In this document: positions 56,801 to 64,000 of the stretch, in pieces
How the letters are laid out: each line of letters opens with the position of its first letter
Numbering within the stretch: position 1 is the stretch's first letter
NCBI RefSeq assembly: GCF_016808335.1
Contig: NC_053149.1
Location: 27,835,339 to 27,899,338 of the forward strand
Length of the DNA: 64,000 bases
Origin: Panicum virgatum
Lineage: Eukaryota > Streptophyta > Magnoliopsida > Poales > Poaceae
Direction: 5' to 3'
Position numbers and translations under genes: made by a program
Notes under the pieces: generated by a model
Databases searched by the model: none
What the model saw: only the letters and a program-made list of their open reading frames with translations
Told to the model about the DNA's origin: nothing

Positions 56801-57201
56801 GTTTGTGTTATACTTGTTGAGTACAAGTTGTGTACTCACCCTTGCCTCTTCTCTACTTTTTCCTCTTGGATACGCTACTGCTGCTCAGTTCCTGCCGACA
56901 CGAGGGAGTTCGTCCAGCGCTACCAGGACTACGAGGACTTCTAGATGTTCGTCTCCCAGTCGACGTCCCTGTGGCGCCCTGCTTCAGCTTCGGAGAGCTT
57001 TATTCGTATTTTGTACTTCGCTTCCGCTGTATCAGACATTTTGTCATTATTGTAATAAATAACATTCGTATTCGCTTTATTATGTCTTTTTACGTGATAT
57101 GTGCTATGATATACTGTTCATTCTGTTGTATATACGTGTGACTTGATCCTGGCACGTATATGATTGCTCGGTTTATGTTCTTTTATAAACCGGGTGTTAC
57201 A
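53884..57201 (+). repeat. 5' LTR of E3, 3,318 bp
   Basis: TGTAACACCCTAATTTAAAT...AAACCGGGTGTTACA. A CTATAATTAC TATA-like box is at 54,591-54,600, followed by a GC-rich leader and splice-donor-like GGGTAAGT. Long ORFs in the GC-rich part (54,100-55,240) are compositional. Confidence 0.92.
54591..54600 (+). promoter_or_regulatory. TATA-like box of E3 LTR
   Basis: CTATAATTAC followed about 30 bases on by the pyrimidine-rich start CTCCCCTGAACCCTAAGCC. The same box is present in the 3' LTR at about 59,906. Confidence 0.5.
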
Positions 57202-57204
57202 GAG

Positions 57205-57220
57205 TGGTATCAGAGCCGTA
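57205..57220 (+). other. primer-binding site of E3 (initiator tRNA-Met)
   Basis: TGGTATCAGAGCCGTA lies three bases after the LTR. TGGTATCAGAGC is the standard plant retroelement site complementary to the initiator methionine tRNA 3' end. Confidence 0.9.
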
Positions 57221-57790
57221 TCGACTGTAGGACGAAGCCTAGATAGAACTGGTCGAGTTTTAGGACTTCTTCTCTCTAATCCTTGCCTGCTGCAACTATT
57301 TTACTATTATACCCCTTGACTTCTATGACTTTTTACCGTCTTGCCTTGATTTCTCTCTCTGAAGAATAGTTTTCGTAGATTTTGGCCTGAATCAATCATC
57401 TGACCACCATGAGTATTAGCTAGGTGACCCTTTTTAAAATAATACGATAGCACGTTCCGCGACGCGTTGTGTTAGTCGAGTCTATTTGCTAAACTCGGCT
57501 AAGTCGTGAAAATTGTCTGCTTGTTATTATGCTACATGTTTGATTTGGATTTTTGACTGATTGCATAGTTTAGTAGTTTAAATTTGTTTAAAGAAAATCA
57601 CTTTTATGTTAAAGTTAACTAATTAATAAAATGAGTTAGATCGTTGGGGGTAAAACCCTCCACTCTATCCTCTCTACCTTATCCTGCCTTGGGTTTCTTC
57701 TGTCTTACCTGTTGAGAAGAAGGATAGTGCGAAGAGGATGTGATATCCAGGGATCACCGACAAGGACGTCACCGACGAGGACGTCGGTTT
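57221..57790 (+). other. E3 leader, no gene recognised
   Basis: AT-rich 5' leader with no ORF. The last 80 bases contain short GACAAGGACGTC/GACGAGGACGTC repeats that resemble the 3' end of a chromovirus internal region rather than a leader. Confidence 0.5.
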
Positions 57791-57970
57791 CTGTAAGGGG
57801 GTAGGGGATGTGACACCCCGGCCTACAACTAGTACAAGAGAAGTTGAGAATCTCTCAGACGAAACCGAAGAATTATGCTCTAGTTCCTAGTTCTCGGATT
57901 TATGTGACATTTATCTAGAGTTATCAGCAGTAATGCCTGAGCAGTGTTATCTAAATAGGATAGAACCTTA
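57791..57970 (+). other. ectopic polypurine tract plus LTR start inside E3
   Basis: CTGTAAGGGGGTAGGGGA followed at 57,809 by TGTGACACCCCGGCC. It has the same arrangement as the genuine E3 tract and 3' LTR start (CTGTAAGGGGGTAGGATT, then TGTAACACCC at 59,199), but with a different LTR family. About 150-200 bases of that foreign LTR appear to follow. Confidence 0.7.
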
Positions 57971-58034
57971 AATAATGGAGTTTTTCTCTCTTCCTTGACC
58001 TTACCCATCTGTGTTTCCTTTTGCCCCAGCTCAG

Positions 58035-59153
58035 ATGTCGGCAGAACAAAAAGACCTTGGAGACAGTGCAATGGGTGATGGTGAGAAGACTTGCCAGTGT
58101 TGCCAATTCTACGGCGTCCCTTGTCGTCAAGTTCGTGCAACTGAAGATGAAGCCACAACTAGGAGGAACCAGAGGTTGTTCTCCGGTACAAAGAGAAAGA
58201 GGTCTCATCAAGAGCAGTTGGTAGAGAATTCCCTTTTCCTCGATAATCCATCGGTCGATGAGCTACAGACCATCCAGAAGAGAAAGGATCATGAATGCTC
58301 TAGAGATACACAGGTCAGGAACCAAGCACTCTATGATTATGTTGATGGGTTGACTATCACTATGAATGCGATCCAGCCACGCGGTCGCAAGGAGTCCAAA
58401 GAGCAAGCAGCAGAAATAATGCAAGATGTGAAGATAAGTTCACAGGGAGGTCAACCAAGTAGCGCCATTCACCGCCACCGCATGTGCTACAAATGCGGGC
58501 AAAAAGGTCATTATGCTAAAAGTTGTCCAGCACCTCAGGCCCCACGGCAGGCAGGACAGCAGGGGCTCCCAGCCCAACCCAGGGTGCCACGACAGGGAAA
58601 GGTGAACCACGTGACGGCCGAGTCAGCGGCCGAGGCCCCTAACGTGGTTATTGGTACGTTCATGGTCAACTCCTATCCAGCTACGGTGCTTTTCGATAAC
58701 GGTGCTACTCATTCTTTCATTTCCAAGTCATTTGCCGAGCAGCATCGTATACCAGTTTCGTGTCTGAGGACAGCTATGGTAGTTACCTCACCTGGGGGCC
58801 AGATACACACATGCTCTATATGCTCCAGAGTTAGTATTGTCATAAGGGGGGCAGAATTCCGCACTGGTTTGGTTGTCATCGATTCCTCGGGGATAGATGT
58901 GATTTTGAGCATGGAGACCCTTACCAGATGGGGAGTCCGTATTGATTATGCTCAGCGGACAGTTCACTTGTCAGCATCTGATGACCAAGAGGTGACAGTC
59001 AGTGCTACGGAGTCTTCTGGTTTTCTTCATCAGATGGAGGCTAGACCCACGGATGGTATTCGCGTGGTATCTGAATGCCCGGGTGTCTTTCCGGAGGACT
59101 TGCCAGAAGGAAGAAGAAGAGTTGATGGAGACATACCCGGATCTCTTTGCTAG
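58035..59153 (+). pseudogene. E3 chimeric gag-protease, about 372 aa, truncated before RT
   Basis: Open from ATG 58,035 to TAG 59,151-59,153. The first 135 or so residues (MSAEQKDLGDSAMGDGEKTC, CCQFYGVPC, KRKRSHQEQLVENSLFLDNP) do not look like chromovirus gag and I do not recognise them. Then comes a standard CCHC knuckle CYKCGQKGHYAKSC, and a protease domain GTFMVNSYPATVLFDNGATH with DNG instead of the usual D-S/T-G. It ends ECPGVFPEDLPE, normally the linker to RT, fused to a short tail GRRRVDGDIPGSLC just before the polypurine tract. The open frame may still be translated. It lacks every catalytic domain for reverse transcription and integration. Confidence 0.75.
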
Positions 59154-59198
59154 CCAGCCCAGAATCTCGGGACGAGATTCCTGTAAGGGGGTAGGATT

Positions 59199-62100
59199 TG
59201 TAACACCCTAATTTAAATTTCAGCATTTAATAATAAATTTAATTAGCTTTATTTAATTTTCTAAGGTTTATTGAGTTAGACTTGCATTTAATCTAAAATT
59301 TTGTTCCTTAAGGTAATTAAAATTTATTTTAGGTTCAACGTGCTTGTGCATTCATGCTGGTGCATATGTTGTTTATTTTGGTTGAGTGCTAGGGAGTTTA
59401 AATTCAAGTTTGTTTGAATTCAAACTAGTTTGTGTGAGTTTGCAAAAGAAAAGAAAACCCAAAACCCAAAACCCAAACTCAAACCCAACCAGGCCCAAAA
59501 CCCAACCCTCAGCCCAGCTGGCCGAACCCACTTCCCCACCCTGCTTTGGCCCAGCCCGCTCCGTTTCTTTCTCTTACCCGGCCTGCCCCGGCCCCGCGCC
59601 ACGCCTCCGGCCCGTTTTCCCTCCCCGCTCGGCCTGCCCCGCACGGCCCACCGCCGCAGCCCAGCCTCGCGCGCTCAGTGCCGCGAGCACTCGCCCCGTC
59701 TCACTGCGCCCCGACTGACACGGCGGGCCCACGCGTCACCCGTTCTCCCCCGTGAACCGCTCCCTCTGCCACTGACGGCCTGGACCCACCAGTCAGGCCC
59801 GTCTTCTCCGCCGTGACGCCCGCGCTGAACGGCTCCGCCGTGATCTTCGCGGCTCGATCCGCCTGGCACGCCCACCCAAGTTGACCGCAGCCGCCCTATA
59901 ATTACCGCCGTGGCTCCCCTGAACCCTAAGCCGCCGCGCTACACCCCCTCAAACCCTCGCGCCGCCTCCACGAATTGCTCTGCCCGGAGCAGAGCCCGCG
60001 CCGCCGCGGCCACACCACACCGCCACGCCGGAGCCCTGGACGAGCAGCGCGCCGGCTCCGCCTCGACGCCCAGATCTTCCCTGAGCCGCTGCCCTTTTGC
60101 TCCGACCCCTGCAGCACCCGTTCCCGCGCTCCGACGCGCACGCCGCCGCCCTGCATCAACGTCGGCGCCCGGCACGCCATCTCCGGCCCGATTCGAGTCC
60201 TGGGTAAGCGCCCCAAGTCCCCCTTGACCCCGTGCGCTAGATCTCGTAGACCCTGGCGCGCTCTAGGCGCCCAGGCATCGCTCTCCGACGAGCTCTGTCG
60301 CCGCCGAGCCGCCTCGCCGGCAAGAAACCCTCTCCGATGTCCGCACCGCCTGTCTAGACCCACCTGTGCATTACCCGCGTCACGCTCGAGCTCTAGGACC
60401 CAGATCCGAGTCGAATTAGGCCCCGGAACACCGTTATCGGCGTTCTCCGGCGAAGCGCCGCCGCGGAGCTGGTCGCCGTCGAGCAGCGCCGCCACCCCGC
60501 GCGCCCAAACTCCCCTAACCGCCCGATCCCGGATGGACGCCCTAGATTAGATCGGCGTACCCCTTCGTTCTGGACCGCCAGATCGCGATCTAACGGCCCT
60601 AAACTGAAGATACCGGTTCGGCCTGGCATTTTGCTAAAGAGCCCCTCGGTTTTCCTAAATTCAACCCGCAGTCCACCTCTAGTTAAAAGTATTTGCAGAT
60701 TAGTCCAGGAATTAGCGCCCAGCCCCCTGAACTCTTTAAATTTTGAACTCGCGGTCCAGCCCTGGCATTTTTGTGAGTTAGACCCTAGAACTAAGGTTTA
60801 ATTATGTTTAGGCCCTCAGTTTTTGCAGAAAACCCCCTGGAACCTTAGTTTTCTTGCAGTTTAGTCCCTGAACCTTGTTTTTAGCCTAGAAAATGCGTTT
60901 TAGCTCCGTTTTAGGCGTTCTTTTTGTCCACGCGATCGTTGTAACGCGTAGAACAGTATTAGAGTAGTTTAGTGCGCTGTTTTTATGTATTGATGTACTG
61001 TTTCTTAGTTTTTGTTAGTGTTTTCTTGTATGCTTATTATTGTGCATTGTTTTGGGCCATGTGTTCGTGAGTAGACGTTGATCCACCTGAGGAGCCCCAG
61101 TACCCGTACCCGGAGCAGCCGTCTTCCGAGCACTTTGAGCAGCAGCCAGAGCAGTACGAGGAAGGCAAGTGTAACATGAACAACCCATCACTTTTAAATA
61201 CATTTTCATACTGCATTTTAATATTGTATGCCTATAAGGACTTTCCTAGCCACTTTATATCCTTTATATATATCCTTTGGGTTGCATATTGGTTAGTTGT
61301 GCTAGGTTGCTGCGCTACAACACACTCTGGTCCTTTTTAATTAATTTGATTAATGGTTTACTTGAACTTAATTCTGAGAGTGGCCCTCTATGTGGATGAG
61401 TGGCTCACGTCTCGTTAAAAGATGGTTTTTGTAGAAACATGGTTTAGGGGGCCAGCACGGTGCTTAGTGCTTGGTTGGCCACTCTCCATAAGGACCGGTT
61501 CATAGAGCGACAACCTGGGACAACAGCGCTACCACAAGGCTAGAATGGGATAGACTTGGCGTAATAATTAGATCTTTTTGGTTTGGAGTAACTTACCTGC
61601 GGGGCAAGAGTAGCAAGCTTCAATGGTCCCTGCTCCTCCGGCTTGGTCTGTGCTACGTGCTTGTACCCCTGGAGGTGGGCCCCATCGTCGCCGACCTAAC
61701 TCTCGCGGTTACGCCTTACCAACGAGATTCTTTTTAAAGGCCTCGTAGTGAGTCGCTGGCCATCTCACCTAAGGAAGTGTGATGAACAACTGGCGTAGCT
61801 CACGACTTGTGGGTAAAGATGTGCAACCTCTGCAGAGTGTAAAACTGGTATACTAGCCGTGCTCACGGTTATGAGTGGCCCAGATCCTCCTTTTGATTAG
61901 TGAAGTTATCTCCTTCTGACGAGGGAGGTGCTTCTCGGGGTTTCCTTGGTGGTTTGGTTTCGGTTTGGTTCTCAGTAGTTTCTTGATTAAATTTGACTAA
62001 GTACTATGTAACTGGGTTAATGGTAATTCATCAACTCGTAGTAAATAGCTTTAATAAAATTTGGCCAAGACTTAAAAGCTAATGCAGTTGAGTCAGCCAA

Positions 62101-62516
62101 CCTTAGAGCCTCATAGTTTGTGTTATACTTGTTGAGTACAAGTTGTGTACTCACCCTTGCCTCTTCTCTACTTTTTCCTCTTGGATACGCTACTGCTGCT
62201 CAGTTCCTGCCGACACGAGGGAGTTCGTCCAGCGCTACCAGGACTACGAGGACTTCTAGGTGTTCGTCTCCCAGTCAACGTCCCTGTGGCGCCCTGCTTC
62301 AGCTTCGGAGAGCTTTATTCGTATTTTGTACTTCGCTTCCGCTGTATCAGACATTTTGTCATTATTGTAATAAATAACATTCGTATTCGCTTTATTATGT
62401 CTTTTTACGTGATATGTGCTATGATATACTGTTCATTCTGTTGTATATACGTGTGACTTGATCCTGGCACGTATATGATTGCTCGGTTTATGTTCTTTTA
62501 TAAACCGGGTGTTACA
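59199..62516 (+). repeat. 3' LTR of E3, 3,318 bp
   Basis: Direct repeat of 53,884-57,201. Preceded by the polypurine tract GTAAGGGGGTAGGATT. Most differences from the 5' LTR are C/T or G/A transitions. Confidence 0.92.
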
Positions 62517-63798
62517 CGTGTCCCTGATGCACTCATTCGCAGGAGGCTTCTTGATGCGGTCATGTACAGAGGGTGCTTTCGCACCGTCTGCCGTGACTGC
62601 CTTGCCCCGTCCCCCCAGTGGAATGTGCACCGAGGCCTCGTGGTCCTGCTGTGCAGTTCCACCGGCCTTTTCCGAGGCCACTGAGTGCATACAAGACGCG
62701 GAGCTCTCAGCCTGCTGCACTGCAGCCTGCTTGATGAGCACCCGTGCCTCGTCGCGCAGGTTGCGACCCTCGGGCACAGAGGGCTTGTGAATTACTTGAA
62801 GCAGATAAGCCGCGGCGACGAGTTTCTGCCTAGCCCTTTTCAGGTCCAGCGGGTTGTTGACGTCGTCGACCAGGATCCGCTCCTGGGCGACACGTCCCGC
62901 CGCCCAAGCACGCGCACTGTGCGCGGTGCGCTCTTGCTCGAACGCGGTACACAGCTTCTGTGTCTACCGATGCTCCTCCTCGAGCTTGGCCTCAAGCTCT
63001 TGGAGTTGCACCAGCTGCGCCTGCCGCACCGCCGAGCTTGATGAAGCAGCCGGGTTTGCTGCAGGCGCCACCACCTGGTTTGCCGGTGGGTTTTCCTCTC
63101 CATTTTCGTCGTCGCTTGGTGCGTCGTCGATCTGCCCATCCGTCAGCTCGACCATGAAGCACTCCCAAGTGGGATCGTAATCCCCCTCGCTGGAGTCGTC
63201 AGAGCAGGCAAGGCAGTAGTTCGCCGCAGCCTGAAACGACAGGAAGGCGTCGAGGTTGCGGACCCCGGAGTAATCCCACTCTGAGGCCGCGACATTTTCC
63301 ACGAAGAAGTATGCGTCGTCTGCAGACTCGGGGTACGAATCGTCTGGAGTCGATGCGACGAAGTTGCGGATCGAGATGAGGTGATGACCCGGTAGAACCT
63401 CGTATGCGCTCATGTTGGTGCTGACGGACAAAGTGTAGGTCGCAGTAGCGGAGCGCATCCCGAAGGGAAAAGGGTGATGGCATAGCCGCACCCTCCTTGG
63501 GAGGCACCATTGCTGCACTTAGTGGTGCGGTGACGTCCTCCACCACGGCGCCAGGCTGCGACACGCCAGCCTCGACCCACGTGGGGGAGCTGAGGCGAGC
63601 CGCTCTGCGCCGCTCCATGCGCGCTTGCCACGCGCGCTGGCCCGAGCGCCTCCTGCGTCGGGGCGGTGGAGTCGGAGTGTCGGGATTGACCCCGGCCGGG
63701 AAAAGCTCCATGTCATAACCGTTTCCGGTCGCGACGAAGTCGGGGCTCCCGAACCGGAGCACCGTGCTTGGCGGAAGCAGGCGTGGCCCGTCTGCCAT
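62517..63798 (-). pseudogene. E2 gag N-terminal half
   Basis: Minus strand, starting MADGPRLLPPSTVLRFGSPD at 63,798, about 60 bases after the LTR/PBS border. It has a Pro/Arg-rich stretch (TPTPPPRRRRRSGQRAWQAR). A frameshift near 63,450-63,500 leads into MSAYEVLPGHHLISIRNFVA and an acidic segment (AYFFVENVAASEWDYSGVRN), then an Ala/Gln/Glu-rich coil (VRQAQLVQLQELEAKLEEEH). Damaged frames continue to MPEGRNLRDEARVLIKQAAV and NECIRDT at the E3 border. The frame resumes at 53,883. At least two frameshifts and several stops are needed to read it through. Confidence 0.78.
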
Positions 63799-63860
63799 CT
63801 AGGGAACAAGAGAGAGCGAAGACAAAAGTCACACAGCCACCCCCTACCTAGCGCGCCAAC

Positions 63861-64000
63861 TGTCGGTGTCCTGACCTGGCGGCCTAGCACCAACTAGTAA
63901 CGATGTTGCGTGTCCATAACCCTAGATGGTTGTTGCAAGAGGTAATATAGTAACGCAAGGGTTTATCCTGGTTCTGGCCACGGGGCCGTACGTCCAGCGG
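63861..64000 (-). repeat. start of the second LTR of E2 (5' LTR, cut by window edge)
   Basis: Opens TGTCGGTGTCCTGACCTGGC like 17,227. About 12 mismatches in the 139 comparable bases, mostly transitions. On the minus strand the adjoining internal sequence is TTGGCGCGCTAGGTAGGGGG, the same PBS-like block as in B, which identifies this as the 5' LTR. Confidence 0.88.

Larger units (their letters stand above)
53884..62516 (+). mobile_element. E3: young, pol-less chromovirus-type LTR element (Tekay/Del-like), 8,633 bp
   Basis: Flanked by a perfect 5-bp duplication CGTGT (53,879-53,883 and 62,517-62,521). The two LTRs have identical length (3,318 bp) and about 28 mismatches by eye (about 0.9%). 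The primer-binding site matches initiator tRNA-Met. The internal region is only 1,997 bp. It holds a gag-protease frame and then jumps directly to the polypurine tract; RT, RNase H, integrase and chromodomain are missing. The element therefore transposed recently with enzymes supplied in trans. Confidence 0.92.
17227..64000 (-). mobile_element. E2: minus-strand Tat-lineage Gypsy element, heavily nested
   Basis: The 3' LTR at 17,227-18,690 and the start of a second LTR at 63,861 open with the same 55 bases and are about 91% identical over the 139 bases that can be compared. Between them, in correct minus-strand order, lie the PBS-like site, gag, protease, RT, RNase H, integrase, an antisense gene and the polypurine tract. 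Three insertions interrupt it: 21,653-23,019, 27,958-50,815 and 53,884-62,516. Removing the last two rejoins reading frames exactly (…ECIRDT|RGCADDGDARNIIN in gag; [20 protein letters not shown] in RNase H). About 13.9 kb of E2 itself is in the window. Numerous stops show it is dead. Confidence 0.85.

Noticed and set aside
57205..57220. tRNA gene
   Set aside because: Only the primer-binding complement of a tRNA 3' end; no cloverleaf.
62120..62456. Small hydrophobic ORFs of 85-103 codons, also at 56,805-57,141
   Set aside because: They lie at the 3' end of each E3 LTR and occur twice for that reason; no supporting motif.

Overview
This is plant nuclear DNA, almost certainly from a grass (Poaceae). 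The support is GC-rich first exons beside AT-rich introns, Stowaway- and Tourist-like MITEs in and around genes, and tens of kilobases of nested LTR retrotransposons of the Tat and chromovirus lineages. I see no bacterial operon, rRNA, tRNA or CRISPR feature. All annotation is by reading; no database search was run.

Gene island, 1-14,611. Two ordinary host genes lie on the minus strand. A PLS-class pentatricopeptide repeat (PPR) gene is cut by the left edge (start codon at 1,104-1,106). The second is an 11-exon orthologue of DET1, the light-signalling / ubiquitin-ligase adaptor (13,896 to 6,344, about 511 residues). I could trace every DET1 splice junction. Between and inside these genes sit small DNA transposons: a Stowaway MITE with TA duplications, a 1,360-bp hAT element with a perfect 8-bp target duplication, two copies of a Tourist-like family (one here, one inside element A), a foldback element, a GGTTCGG-rich inverted-repeat element, and a LINE 3' remnant.

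Retrotransposon block, 14,612-64,000. This is a Russian doll. (E1) A minus-strand non-autonomous LTR element starts at 14,612 and is broken at 17,226 by (E2), a minus-strand Tat-lineage Gypsy element. E2's 3' LTR is 17,227-18,690 and its 5' LTR begins at 63,861 and leaves the window. E2 is interrupted by a solo LTR S1 (21,653-23,019), by composite plus-strand Gypsy material A/B (27,958-50,815), and by a young plus-strand chromovirus E3 (53,884-62,516). Inside A lies a second copy, B (30,018 to about 44,077), which has lost its 3' LTR, and a solo LTR S2 (46,385-47,837). Inside B's integrase lies a 3.4-kb solo LTR S3 (35,603-39,010). Target-site duplications or rejoined reading frames support most of these levels.

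How the parts work together. E2, A and B carry gag-protease-RT-RNase H-integrase on one strand. Between integrase and the 3' LTR each has an intron-containing gene on the opposite strand, of the 'putative gypsy type transposon' type. In A this antisense gene keeps five exons (about 691 residues) with only one frameshift, although A's own gag-pol is wrecked. E3 has 3,318-bp LTRs that are about 99% identical but lacks RT, RNase H and integrase, so it must have moved using enzymes from elsewhere. Its gag region is chimeric. No retroelement here looks autonomous. The two host genes look intact where visible.
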